The notes beneath the pieces were generated by a model that had not been told where the DNA came from, ran no database searches, and saw nothing but the letters and a program-made list of their open reading frames with translations. Made by a program: the position numbers and the translations under genes. DNA of 64,000 bases, taken from NCBI GenBank assembly GCA_951640165.1, contig OX621255.1, positions 6,448,001 through 6,512,000 on the forward strand, given 5' to 3'. Positions 40,601 through 51,579 of the stretch are shown here, one piece after another (position 1 is the stretch's first letter; each line of letters opens with the position of its first letter). This stretch comes from Pseudoips prasinana (Eukaryota > Arthropoda > Insecta > Lepidoptera > Nolidae).

Positions 40601-42443
40601 ATGAAAAAAGGTAATTTACAAAGCCCAACCAATAGTTAAGGTTATTGCCTTAACTAATGAGGAATTAGCGGGTGTGCCAGGTCTTGTGCACCCCGTACCA
40701 GAAGCAGAGAGAGCAGCTAAGGCTGACTCAAAGAAGAAAGCCGTCAGGAAGGTCGGGGAGACCTTTTCTCGCCCAGCCACTCCGGTTCCAGGAGCATTGC
40801 GGGAACAAGCCGCGGGCACGGAGAGCGATAGCTCGGTTATGACCGCGGTGTCAATGGAGTCCCTGGATAGCCGAGCGGATACTCCGGGGGGGAAACGCCG
40901 GATCACCGCGGGACAGGGTGGGCGTCCAGTGAAGGCGCCCAAATTAAGGAAGACTAGCGGGAGCTTACTGGAGCTAGAGAACCAGAGGCTGCGCTCCCAG
41001 CTGGCCTCCATGGAGGCGCGTGTGGCCGCCATGTCGGTGGAGATGGCGGAGCTTCGCCGGGGTGAAGTTGCGAATTTTTCGCCTCTGACGTCTCCATCCC
41101 GGCCGTCGGAACCTGCTCCGCAATCGCCGCTGACGTTGAGATCGTCTCCGGCACCGGTTTTCTACGCTCCAGCATCGCTACATTCGGCCTCGGCAACACA
41201 GAGGAGCAATTTGAAAGCTCCTTCTTCGGTTCCTGCCCGGGAAGATCAGGCCTCTCTAGAAGAGAGGTTTGCGGCCATAATGGACCGCAAAATGAGAGAA
41301 ATGGGGCGCATTTGGGACCATCGTCTGGTCCAGATGCGCCAGGAAGTCATGGCGGAGATCTTCCCGGGCAGGGCCATCCGCCTGCCGCTCGCTGGGAGCG
41401 CGGTGCCGCCCCAAGTGCCGCCCACTGCGAAGCGGGGTGGCCGGCAGCGGAGACGGGCTGCCGCCGCAGAGGCCGCTGCGGCTAGGCGTGCGGCGATGCC
41501 AGTGCGGTCAGCGCCACCGCCACCCGCTGAGGGCACATGGGCCCAGGTGGTTGGCCGAAAGGTTCGGGCCAAGGCTGCCAGCCTTAATCGGCCACCGCCG
41601 CCTCCGCCTCCAAAGAGGCCTATCGCACTGCCGCGACCTCCACCGTCCGCGGCAGTGACGATAAACTTGCCGTCGACCTCGGCCACTACCATGGCCGAGG
41701 TCATGAAGATGGCAAGGGCCAAGGTCCAGTTGAAGGACCTTGGCCTAGAAGTGGGCCTGCGCCCTAAGAGAGCTTTGACCGGGGGTCTCATTTTGAGAAT
41801 ACCCGGTCCAGAGGGATCCGCGAAGGCGGAGGCCCTTACATCTCGCCTTAAGGAAGCCTTGGCTGAGACGGGTGCAGTGGTGGCGCACCCTGTGGCGATG
41901 GGGGAGCTCCGGGTGCTAGACCTGGACGACTCCACCGACCCCACTGAGGTAGCTGAAACAATAGCCACGACGGGAGGATGCGCCGTCGCCGACGTAAAGG
42001 TCGGCGAAATTCGTTATTCCCCGTCGGGCTTAGGTTCGGTGTGGGTTCGGTGCCCACTAGTGGCCGCCCGCAAATTAGCGGTAATCGGCCGGGTGCTAGT
42101 GGGCTGGATGTCGGTCCGGGTAGTAGCGCTTCCACCCATAGCTCTCCATTGCTACCGCTGCCTGGAGAGGGGGCATGTCAGGGCTCGGTGCACCGGATGC
42201 GACCGGAGCGCGTCGTGCTTCGTGTGTGGCCAACAGGGCCACAAGGCGAAGGAATTCACGGCGCGCGCCCCTTATTGCGTGGTGTGTGCCGACCTTGGCA
42301 GGCCGGCAAACCATCGCCTGGGCAGCGGTAGGTGTACGCCACCAAAACGAAAGGGAGCGGGACGTCCTGCCACGTCCGCTCCTACATCGTCGCGGTTCAA
42401 CGAACCGGGTTCTGGCCCCGGTGGGGTGTGTATGGAGGTCTAA
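40601..42443 (+). pseudogene. R1-clade LINE ORF1 (gag-like, zinc knuckles)
   Basis: RNA-binding ORF1 protein that would coat the element's RNA. Open from 40605 to 42443. No ATG is in frame; the ATG at 40601 is followed by six A and is out of frame by one base, so an A insertion probably broke the start. The N-terminal half has a charged, likely coiled-coil part (SLLELENQRLRSQLASMEAR) and Pro/Ala-rich stretches. The C-terminus has three knuckles: CYRCLERGHVRARC (intact), CFVCGQQGHKAKEF (last Cys replaced by Phe) and CVVC...H...C. ORF2 follows in another frame with overlap. Confidence 0.9.
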
Positions 42444-44432
42444 GCATTCTTTCCCCCCAACTTATTTTGCAGGGCAATTTGAACCACTGCATCGCTGCGC
42501 AAGCTCTTCTTGCGCAGACGATTGCTGAGCGTTCGGTTGCCCTAGCGATAGTGGCGGAGCCTCACTCCGTTCCCGACCAACCTCGTTGGTTCGGGGCGGA
42601 TGGGGGCCTCGTCGCCATTTATTGGGCAGGGGGGGAACATGACCCCCATTGCGCACTCCTGGCCGAGGGGCCCGGATTCGTCGTCGTGGAGTGGGGACCA
42701 GCAGTCGTGGTGGGCTGCTACATCTCCCCGAATTGCGGCCTCGCAAATTTTGAGGCGTACCTGGATGGGCTAACGAGCCATATTAGCTCTTACCAGTCCC
42801 GTCCGGTACTCGTCCTGGGCGATTTTAACGCCCACTCTAGTGTGTGGGGCGATGCCCGGGACGACGTTCGAGGGGAGTCACTGCTGGAATGGGCCGCCAG
42901 ACTGGACCTCCGTCTTTTAAATCGGGGTTCAGTCAGCACCTGTGTGCGGTGGCAGGGGGAGTCGATCGTCGACTTGACGTGGGCGACTCCCTCGGCCATG
43001 CACCTGGTCTCGGGGTGGAGAGTTGCGGAGGCGGTGAGCTTAGACATCGTCAACGCCTTCAACTCCGTCCCCTGGCGGGCGATACGGGAGGCACTGGTGC
43101 ATCATAACGTGCCTCCCTATCTCCGTGGTATAGTCGGGGCATATTTGCGTGACAGGACGATCAAATTCGTCGGTCGGAACGGGTTGAGATCTCAGGGGCC
43201 CGTGTTGGGACCTCTGCTATGGAGCCTTGCGTACGATGCGGTCCTGCGGATAAGCCTCCCTCCCGGAGTGAGCGTCGTCTGCTATGCGGACGACACGCTC
43301 GTCATAGCCCGGGAGGTAAGTTTCCAGCAGGCGGTACGGCTCGCCGAACTCGGAGTTGCGTGTGTCGTCGCGGCTATTTTGAGACTGGGCCTTCGGGTAG
43401 CGCCCCACAAGACCGTGGCGCTATGGTTCCACGGCTTACGCCGTAGGGAGGAACCACCCAGTTTGTCGATACGTGTAGGTGACGTAGAGGTCAGGGTGGG
43501 GCGGTACATGAAGTACCTGGGCCTCACCCTAGACAGCCGATGGGGCTTCGAGGAGCATTTCGAGCGTCTGGCCCCCCGAGTGCGCCGGGTAACCGGCGTT
43601 ACACCGGCTTTTGCCGAACCTCGGGGGTCCCAGGGAAGAAGTTCGCCGCCTCTACGGAGGTGTCGTGCGATCCATGGTCCTTTATGGGGCGCCCGTCTGG
43701 TCTGAACGCCTGACGGGCGCCTCCCGCTGCAGAGCTATTTTGAACAGCCTGCAGCGTGTGGTGGCCATACGGATCGCACGAGGATACCGGACGGTGTCCT
43801 TTGAGGCGGCGACACTCCTGGCACGCCTCCCGCCGTTTGATCTCCTGGCGGCAGTCGACGCAACGGTTTACACCGAGATCCGCGTCCGCCGGGAGAGCGG
43901 TGAGGCGCCAGAGCAGACGCTCGTTGCCTATAGGCGGGATGCACACCGGCGCGTACTAACACAGTGGCGCGCACAGCTTGAGTTGCGCCTGAACGCGCGC
44001 CAACGTGCCGTCGGTGCTATCCTGCCTCACCTCGAGGCCTGGGTGGGAAGGAAGGGCGGTTACGTCACCTACAGACTGACTCAGATACTCACCGGACACG
44101 GGTGTTTTGGTGAGTATCTGTGCCGGATCGGCCGAGAAGTGACGACACATTGTCACCATTGCGGGAGCGACCTGGACTCTGCCCAGCATACGCTGGAGGA
44201 GTGCCCGGCCTGGGAGGCCGAAAGACGAGTCCTGGTCGCTGAGATCGGACGGGATCTTTTGCCGCCAGCAGTCGTGTAGGCGATGCTGGCTGGCGACTCC
44301 ACCAAATGGGACGCCGTGGTCTCCTTCTGTGAGGCAGTTTTGCTGCAGAAGGAGACCGCCGAACGGGATCGGGAACGAGCCGATCCCGCTCGTAGGCGGA
44401 GGAGGCGTCGGGGTGGCGGCGGCAGCCGTTAG
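42431..44432 (+). pseudogene. R1-clade LINE ORF2 (endonuclease + reverse transcriptase), defective
   Basis: Encodes the nicking endonuclease and reverse transcriptase for target-primed integration. Blocks: LILQGNLNHCIAAQALLAQT (endonuclease start), VVVGCYISPNCGLANFEAYL, VLVLGDFNAHSSVWGD (catalytic), then an in-frame jump from LVSGWRVAEAV straight to LDIVNAFNSVPW (RT motif A): the SDH endonuclease end and RT fingers are deleted. Motif B is shortened (SQGPVLGPLLWSLAYD). YADD is intact at 43283-43294. A frameshift lies between 43590 and 43611. The zinc finger CHHCGSDLDSAQHTLEEC is intact. A TAG at 44277-44279 is a nonsense change; the frame continues to 44432 through VVSFCEAVLLQKE and an Arg-rich end. 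Confidence 0.92.
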
Positions 44433-44778
44433 CCCAACTCCCCTCGGGGCCGCGGCGGCAGTGTGAGCAGTGTCCTCTACTGTCGCCACGCACAAGCGGC
44501 TCCGGGATGACAGCGATCTGTTTGTGGCGCAGTCGCTGTGCCGTACTGGCAGGAGTCAGCAATAGGGGAGGGCAATCCAAAGAAGCCCAGGGTACGTGTC
44601 CCGACCATCTGGGACATGGCGCAAAAGGGGGGTACCGGAGCAGCATACCCGCGTTCCCGGGACTCCCCCATCAGGCGCCAAGAGAAGTCCACGGCAGGTA
44701 GGTTTAGTCGGTGCAAGTCCGACATACCCACCCGCAGACACTTTTTGCGGGTGGCATGCGAAGGCATTCCCCCTGCCT
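44433..44778 (+). other. R1-clade LINE 3' UTR with hairpins
   Basis: Two stem-loops near the end: 'gtcgg..ccgac' at about 44708-44724 and 'cccgcagacactttttgcggg' style stem at about 44731-44752. Such structures are likely recognised by the element's own reverse transcriptase. Ends in 'attccccctgcct' without A tail. Confidence 0.6.
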
Positions 44779-45071
44779 TATTACAATAATTTTCGTAGTT
44801 TTAAATATTTTTGGAATAAAAAATTACCTATATTAAAAATGATGTAAATCGATTCAGTAAACGATTCTGAACAAACTATTTTCAGGATGTGCGTTAATTA
44901 AGTTACATGTTGACTGATAAACATACATACATTATTATATATAAGTTACACCCAGGCACAGAACAATAATCGTGTTCAACACACTAAGATTTGTCTCGGG
45001 TGGGAATCAAACCTACCACTAGACCAACGGGCTAGGCATCAACTAGTTGTTGATGTGTTGTGTATTTATTT

Positions 45072-45500
45072 CATCATCATCATCATCATATCAGCCGAAA
45101 GACATCCACTGCTGGACAAAGGCCTCCCCCAAAGATCTCCATAATTGCCGGTCTTGCGCTATCCGCATCCAGCGATTTCCAGCGACCCGCACAAGATCAT
45201 CGGTCCATCTTGTAGCGGGCCTGCTCACGCTGCGTCTTCCGGTTCGTGGCCGCCACTGGAGAACCTTTCTGCCCCAGCGGCCGAAAGTTCTACGAGCTAT
45301 GTGCCCTGCCCACTGCCACTTCAGCTTGGCAATTTTTACGGCTATGTCGGTTACTTTGGTTCGCCTGCGGATCTCAACATTTCTGATTCGATCTCGCAGG
45401 GTAACTCCAAGGCAAAGTCACCCAAAGAGCAATGGAAAGGGCTATCCATTGCTCTTTGGGTGACCTTGAGCTGCCTGATAAGGCTCATAAGGTATTTATT
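45072..45500 (-). pseudogene. RTE-clade LINE C-terminus with hairpin insertion
   Basis: The minus strand reads GVTLRDRIRNVEIRRRTKV, KLKWQWAGHIARRTFGRWGR, VLQWRPRTGRRSVSRPATRW and DRQLWRSLGEAFVQQWM, ending at TGA 45091, followed by an ATG-repeat tail (45072-45089). These are hallmark RTE/BovB-type C-terminal blocks. Upstream, LIRQLKVTQRAM continues the protein, but between QRAM and LGVT lies an inverted copy of the coding sequence forming a perfect 20-bp hairpin (45417-45436 / 45445-45464). 5'-truncated near 45500. Confidence 0.9.
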
Positions 45501-45927
45501 TATCTGAGTAAAAAGAGGTGTATTTTACTTTGTTATATACAAAGCCATCAGCGGTACAAAATTAACTTCATACCAATTCCCATTTCTCATTTGCTTATTT
45601 ACCGCGATATTCCGTAATTTAGATAGCAGCCGGATCGTTTCGATTACACATTCAGAGTGCACCATAATGCTGATTGTTACGTAGAAATTGCAATTGCTGT
45701 TCTGCTGATTACTGGCGGATTTCAGGAATGCGAATAAATGGCGCTATGTATAATGTACGTTTTCTGATTATAAATTATTTATTTTATAAAAATTATACAT
45801 TGACACGAAATCCATTAAACTTTTATAAAAATTTACTAAGCTTTAAACTTAATAAAATTTCTTTACTTAATTTACCTGCTCGGTATCAATTTGTATTTTT
45901 TGGTTAAATCAATTTGAGATTAATAAT
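45501..45927. other. AT-rich stretch without recognised content
   Basis: Nothing recognised. Confidence 0.5.
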
Positions 45928-46229
45928 TTTTTTTTTAAATATATATCGGATGGCAAATTAGCAAGTGGGTCACCTGATGGTAAGTGATCACCGCCGCCCA
46001 TGGACACTCGCATCACCAGAGGAGCCGCAAGTGCGTTGCCGGCCTTTAAGAAAAGAATAGGCTCGCTTCTTGAAGGTTTTTGATTCCACAGGGTGGTAGT
46101 GCGCGGCAAAAAGTTTCTTGTGAAACGCACAGTGGTAGATGACCATTCATCCAGGTGATAAGGATGAAATTTCCACTTTTGGCGAGAGGGTCTGTGGCGG
46201 AATGTGTCGGCAGGTATAAGCACGAACAA
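45928..46229 (-). pseudogene. LINE L2 C-terminus with internal deletion
   Basis: T run 45928-45936, then the L2 3' end. Minus strand: LIPADTFRHRPSRQKWKFHP, LDEWSSTTVRFTRNFLPRTT, then a deletion of about 45 bases relative to 38850-39083 (the LPAEVFP..DMATF part) that shifts the frame. Confidence 0.85.
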
Positions 46230-46800
46230 TTCCTTTGAACTGTTTTAAACTTAAGTAGGTAATAGTACCTACTATATAGGTATATAATGATACCATCAAG
46301 TTGAAATTCGATGACTGAAGTAAGTTAGGGAACAAACATAAGGCCAGTCTGATAGCAAGCGTTCCCTAGCATCCACAAGCCTCGGTAACCGCTTGCTATT
46401 ACGCCGCCTGATAGCAAGCGAGGTACCACATAATCAGAGATTTTAAATCCTTCTAAGCTTAGACACATTGTTTGACTGAAGTTTTTAAGATCAGCTTAGG
46501 ATGTAAATCACCTTTTACACCGGCTTACATCGCTTAAATCTGTTACAAGGATACCTCACTCAATTTATAAGTGTAGTACTCAAGATAAAAGAAGAGTAAT
46601 ATGGAAAATATCGAGAGGTACTTTCGTTGTCATATTTTGCATATAAAACTTTCATTTTTAGAAATGAATCACCTCAAAAAGCTGCCGCACTTTCTTATTA
46701 TTCTTTTGTAAGGGTCTGTCAAATTAAGAGAATTCAATGGAGACAATGAATTTATTATCATTCATTGAACGGAGATAATTAAAAGGACGACATCTGTATT
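46230..46800. other. Intergenic; small repeated motif
   Basis: 'ctgatagcaagcg' occurs twice (46349, 46409) with an inverted 'cgcttgctatta' between them. Otherwise nothing recognised. Confidence 0.5.
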
Positions 46801-47450
46801 AGAGTGTTTTTTTATTTTATTTTATTTATTTAGGGATAATTAACAGCTACAACATAATACATACACATAGGATTTACAAAATTATGAAGTAATGTTGCAG
46901 CCCACGACATTATCCACAGAAAAACACAATCAATAAGTCGGTGAGTGCAGTAGCAAAGTAAATTTACCTAATTAAAATATACAGAAAAAAGAACAAAATT
47001 GTACAAAAATTCCATTTTACATTCCATTCTATAGAGTGCTATAGAAGTGATGTTAATATTGGATACAAGTATGTAAGTAACATAAATATATAACAACAAA
47101 TTGAAATAATAAACAAAAACTAATATAAAACAGAAAATCCACTAAAATTTCAAATATTACACTTTACTTGTTTAAATATTTTATTACATCAGATTGAAAT
47201 TTGAATTTTGAACATGCAAATATATCAATGTCAATAAAATTTGTATTATATGATTTCAAAATCCGATGAAATGTTTTTATCATAGATTGACGCAAAGAAC
47301 CAGTGGTACGTTCCTAAAAGATTCTTCTGGTCCTGAATTGTACCCGTGATCTCCAAGTTGCCTGAGTGAATCGTAATCCACGGCTGTTGAGCGTTATGAA
47401 TAATTAAATGAAAATAAAGAGAATTTATTTGGTCCACTGACTTCTTGGAT
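46801..47450 (-). repeat. Probable LINE 3' region, minus strand
   Basis: Begins with T-rich ATTTT repeats (46808-46834), which would be the A tail of a minus-strand element, followed by an AT-rich non-coding stretch. A 63-codon minus frame (47246-47437) shows no certain family motif. Weak call. Confidence 0.4.
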
Positions 47451-47586
47451 GTTCACTCTAAAAGCACGCATTTTCGTGGAACTAGACGATTCTTCTTTGT
47501 AGAAACCATTACTATCATGAAATGAATTCTATGAAGTGAAGAAAATACAACACATGAATATACTACAACTACTACGAGCTTCTCTA

Positions 47587-47902
47587 CTAGCTGTGCCCCA
47601 CGGTTTTAACCGCATTAACTTTTATAAATTATCACAGCTCCTCCCCCGTAGGTGATAGCGTGATAATATGTAGCCTATATGTTGACCCGACCTCTTAGTA
47701 ATATAGTTGCATGCAAAATTTGAAGTAAATCAATGTAATACTTTTTGAGTTTAGTCCGGATATACATACGGACAAACAGACAAAAATTCTAAAAACTATG
47801 TTTTTGGTTTCGATGTCGATTGTAGATCACGCCCCAAGTATCCTTTAAAAAAATATTCGATGTACATTTTTGACTTTCCTACCATTTTATTATATGTATA
47901 GA
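47587..47902 (-). mobile_element. Short non-autonomous Helitron H4
   Basis: Plus-strand 'ctagctgtgccccacggtt' is the 3' end on the minus strand; the other end reads TCTATACATATAATAAAA on the minus strand. Middle shares 'gttgacccgacctcttagta' with other H2-type copies. Confidence 0.85.
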
Positions 47903-48194
47903 TAGCGGTAGAGTTAAATTAGGCCAAAGCAGGGTAGTTTACTATTAGTTATAAAGTAGCACTGAGTGGGACTATTGGGGCTCATTGTATTCATTTATTT
48001 CAAATTAATGTACGCACAATAAAATACTAGAAATATACTACAGATAAATAATAAGGTGTATAGGTACTACATATTTCTAAAGAAATCTCGTCCAGTAGAC
48101 GCACGAAAAGAGTTTTTTTTATATTGCAATATTAGCATGTGTTAGTAACCCTCATTACAGTGTGCAGTCTGTGCAATTACAATTTGCTTGAGTT

Positions 48195-48396
48195 CCCTGC
48201 GTGTCGACGGCCAATATCGCTAATCCCTATCTCATCCTGTTGAAGGCGTAGAAGTCGACCCGAGAGAATATCTAAAGAACGGGCAGCAGCGACTCTCTGT
48301 GAACTGTGACCATCATGCTATAATAACTAACCCACCAAGCGTGGCTATTATGGCATATACCCTATTCTTGGAGGCTCTTGTCCAGCAGTGGACATG
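48195..48396 (+). mobile_element. SINE-like repeat S5, plus orientation
   Basis: 'cctatctcatcctgttgaag', 'ctctctgtgaactgtgacca', 'ccaccaagcgtggctattat' and the tail 'cttgtccagcagtggacatg' followed by ATGA. Confidence 0.7.
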
Positions 48397-48535
48397 ATGA
48401 ATAAATTTACAAACTGCAAATATGAATTAAAAGACAACGCCTGCACTAGGGAGCTATTCCCTGTGTCGCAGGGTACTTTATAAACATATAATAGACGGAC
48501 ATAAATTACATAGCGACTCAGAACAACTATTTGCG

Positions 48536-48620
48536 GGTCACACAAATAGTTGTCCGGCGGAGATTCGAAACCGCGACACGAAGCGACTGTTTTAGCCGCT
48601 GCGCCACACGTGCAGTCAAT
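48536..48620 (-). mobile_element. tRNA-like SINE S3 head, minus copy
   Basis: Minus strand: 'gtgtggcgcagcggctaaaa' and 'gcggtttcgaatctccgc'. Only the head is recognisable. Confidence 0.65.
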
Positions 48621-48689
48621 AATAATAAATATTACTATACATATGAATAATAAACATAGACAAATATTTATTGCTAAGATAAAGAGGAC

Positions 48690-48762
48690 AGTTATTTTTT
48701 TTTGTAATCACAAGGCAAACGATCTAGCGGTGATCTGATGGTAAGTAATCACCGCCGCCGTA
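48690..48762 (-). repeat. LINE L2 3' tip
   Basis: T run then 'gatctgatggtaagtaatca' and 'ccgccgccg', the last bases of L2; an extremely truncated copy. Confidence 0.65.
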
Positions 48763-49048
48763 TTATTACATTATATTTAACAAATTGCTGAATATACATA
48801 TATTTTTCACAATACTTAAATTGATGAAACGAAATTAACATTGTGAAAAACATAAAAGAAATCTATTTTCTTTTGACAGGAAATGAGAATGCCCTCCGGC
48901 AGGATTGTGCTCGATTTCTTATAATTGGTTACGACAGGATAATGGTTATATATTAACATATTAATTTGGTTTGGTAATCAAAACCTGCTTTTTTATAAGT
49001 TATCAGTACCTATTCTATAAAAAGAAATACAAATTTAAATAATTACCT

Positions 49049-49248
49049 TGACGGCACAGCCGTGGCGCTACCAACAGAACTGCATAGATAAGAGTGATAG
49101 GTCGGTGTCACTCTGGTGGAACATCGAACGGGCGGCCACCTTGACGTCACTCTTGCTTGGAGACGTTATAGTGGTCGCATATTATCGACGGATCGTCGTA
49201 ATTGAAATTAAAATCTAACTTAATTAGTGATTTGGTGACGCATTAAGC
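49049..49248. repeat. Dispersed repeat D1, independent copy
   Basis: Matches 22462-22665 with a few percent differences ('cggcacagccgtggcgctac', 'gccaccttgacgtcac') and stops at 'gacgcattaagcat'; flanks on both sides differ from the duplication, so D1 is a mobile or formerly mobile unit. TGACGTCA is kept. Confidence 0.75.
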
Positions 49249-49538
49249 ATATTTGATGTCAAATTGATAAGTTGAATAGATAATCTTTAATCGTACATAA
49301 ACAATTTACACAGAATGTGCCATAAGTAAAATTTAACTAACACGGCATAAGTTAATAATAATAATGAAAAAATTCAAATTGAATTCTTTACATCAATAAC
49401 ATGAAATAAAACTACAAATACAAAAATCTTACTTTACTATAAACATTACTAGTGTGCCTGAACTAGTTAATCCTGTATTTCAGACAAGAAGTGCTAATAT
49501 TAAAATAATCCATAAATAGTCACTTAATATACTTATAA

Positions 49539-49734
49539 TCATCATCATTACAGCTTAAAGAAGTCTACAGCTGGACAAGCCTCTCCTAAGAATCATCTCC
49601 ACGCTTGGCAAACGGGTTGGCGATCGCAGTAAGTTGATTATAATAGCACTCGGAAGGAAGGTCGTCTTCTACGCCCCCCACGGGATGAGATGGGGTGATG
49701 ATATTCTGATATTCGCCGCCGTCACCACAGAGCA
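49539..49734 (-). mobile_element. SINE-like repeat S5
   Basis: 'atcatcattacagctt' to 'gccgccgtcaccacag', shortened in the middle. The neighbouring Helitron begins 18 bases further on. Confidence 0.7.
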
Positions 49735-49751
49735 AATAATTATAATATGCA

Positions 49752-49979
49752 ATCGATATCGAAGCCAAAAATATAGATCTAGAATTTTTGTCTGTTTGTC
49801 TGTATTTATGTCCGGGCTAAACTCAAAAAGTACTGCATGGATTTACCTACTTAAAATTTTGCAAGAGATCGGGTCCACATATAGGCTACATATTACATAT
49901 TATCACGCTATCACCTACGGGGGAGGAGCTGTGATAATTTATAAAATTGAACGCGGGTAAAACCGCGTGGCATAGCTAA
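49752..49979 (+). mobile_element. Helitron H5, 5'-truncated
   Basis: 3' end 'cgcgtggcatagctaa' (CTAA, within the CTRR consensus) with hairpin 'cgcgggtaaaaccgcg'. The 5' part is missing. Confidence 0.75.
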
Positions 49980-50587
49980 TCGAACATAAACCACATACAC
50001 AGAATGTGCCAGAAGTAAAATTCAACGAACTAGGCGCAGGTACACTTGTGCTCAAAAGTAACAAACCAAGTTATACTATCTCGATTAAATTAAATTCTCA
50101 ACGCCATAAATCAACACTGCTGCGAATTCGTGCGATATTCCTAAACATCTACCGTGTTTTATGTGCCGTAAGGCCCACAGCTGCCGTTCCAAAATCGATT
50201 AGTTTCCACTAAACTAAGTGAACTTAGGTCCAGAATCTAGACGCAAAATGTTTGCTATACTCGCCATGTTGCCATATAAATGTCTCCTATGTAGCCATAG
50301 TGGTTTTGTGGACACGGCAGACTAAATTCGTGGACAATTTTGAGACGTAATTTCCAAAATTCTGTAGAGAGAAATTGGATAGAAAATGTATGCAAAGAGA
50401 AACTATTAGGTTATTTATAATTGAAGGTAAGTGAAGATCAAGATAAAAATTCATTACTATCGGTACCATGCCGTTGACTGGCTTGTTAGTCCAGTGGTTA
50501 ATGAGTCTGAATGCTAAGCCAGAGGTCATGGGCTCCTTCATCCTTGGGTTCATCCTATTGACGCTCGAATATCATGGTTTATACGAT
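49980..50587. other. Intergenic; decayed SINE head
   Basis: At about 50480-50535 'gttagtccagtggttaatga' and 'gaggtcatgggctccttc' look like an eroded tRNA-like head. Nothing else recognised. Confidence 0.45.
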
Positions 50588-50728
50588 GTACAGACGCCAG
50601 CACATCAAGCTACCCCAATCTGTCAAATTTGCCTAATTTAAAGTAAACCTTATGCTCATGCGATAAAGTTGAAAATCTATAAAAGAAATTTGACAGATTG
50701 GGATAGCTGGCTGTGCTGGCGCCTGTAC
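50588..50728. mobile_element. Foldback MITE M1
   Basis: 141 bp, arms as at 15360-15500; right arm has 'ggcgcctgtac', one change. Confidence 0.88.
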
Positions 50729-51121
50729 AACATCGAAATTTTCTTCTTCTTCTTTTTAAGAGCGTTAGGCGGGCGACCATAACAAAATTGATAACTGAGA
50801 TACACGTTTGAATTCTGCAAACCAGTTATACAAAGTCTACTTGAAAGGTGTTTCATTTCCAAAAGCAGTTTGGAGGCAAACGGCAGTCTGCTGAGGCGCC
50901 AGACTACACTTAAAAATGCAGTAAATCATACTACGGAATTTTTCCCGAGGTAAAGTAGGCAGGCGCTAAAATATAAAAACAAGTGACAAATACATGAAAA
51001 AAACTGTATGTATTTAAAAGCAAAATATCTTCATTTTTAAATATTTTCAATGAAAGTGGCGAGTTTCGATTTTATTAGCGCACCCTACAGTCTAATAATA
51101 ACCTCCTTTGTTTTGAAGCCC
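50729..51121. other. Intergenic, nothing recognised
   Basis: A CTT-repeat tract at 50742-50756. No gene. Confidence 0.5.
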
Positions 51122-51240
51122 GTTGAAATAGTAATTCTTTTTAAAGTACTCTAATAGATTTAAAAGAATTACTATTACAGCAGGCTTAGAAACACCTAGA
51201 TACGTTGAAAAGAATTACTATTTCAACTAACATTATTCGC
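51122..51240. repeat. Inverted repeat, about 20-bp arms
   Basis: Left arm 'gttgaaatagtaattctttt' at about 51123 and its reverse complement ending at 51237, with a third inverted piece between ('aaaagaattactatta'). MITE-like; single copy here. Confidence 0.6.
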
Positions 51241-51579
51241 GCGCTGTCGACTCTTTAGAAACCTTGTATTTTTAAATAAAAAACGGTTCGCCAACAATTG
51301 CTTACACTTATAAAATTATTATTAAATTATTTCTGTTTTTAATTAATTTATTGTAATTAACTTTAATAATGTAAAATTTTAATGCTGTGGTCGTCTTTAA
51401 GTGTTGCAGCATTATTATTTTTAAGTATGTACGTGTCTTATAACTGCGTGAGTGTATGTAACGTTGACGATCCTTAAATAAATATTGCTTATCACACTAA
51501 TATTAAAAATATTAGTGTAACAATTTTTTAAAGGTAAGCACCTTATGTGTTGCACAGTCACAATAAATTTCTACAGCCT

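Larger units (their letters stand above)
40263..44778 (+). mobile_element. R1-clade LINE, near full length
   Basis: A 4516-bp GC-rich insert in AT-rich DNA, flanked by TATTACA (40256-40262 and 44779-44785). Order: 5' UTR (40263-40600), ORF1 with zinc knuckles, ORF2 with endonuclease, reverse transcriptase and C-terminal zinc finger, 346-base 3' UTR. No poly(A) tail, as usual for R1-type elements. ORF2 has lost about 1 kb between the endonuclease and the reverse transcriptase. Unlike R1, TRAS or SART it sits in a MITE, not in rDNA or telomere repeats. Confidence 0.92.
39994..44912. mobile_element. MITE M2 (about 400 bp) split by an R1-clade LINE
   Basis: The MITE runs 39994-40262 and resumes at 44786-44912. 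Ends: 'caatatgtaacgtaattaac' and, inverted, 'gcgttaattaagttacatg'. Uninterrupted copies at 59017-59403, 61400-61775 (reverse) and 62935-63321 show the join. TA flanks are seen at the 61.4-kb and 62.9-kb copies, consistent with a TA target. Confidence 0.88.

Noticed and set aside
40211..40639. 142-codon frame ahead of the R1 ORF1
   Set aside because: It begins in the MITE and crosses the LINE 5' end, so it cannot be an ancient protein; GC-rich DNA leaves frames open by chance.
41246..41968. 240-codon minus-strand frame in R1 ORF1
   Set aside because: Antisense shadow of the Ala/Pro/Arg-rich ORF1; GC-rich coding DNA often keeps the antisense open.
44089..44646. 185-codon minus frame over the end of R1 ORF2
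   Set aside because: Antisense shadow; the plus strand carries the recognisable zinc finger and Arg-rich end.
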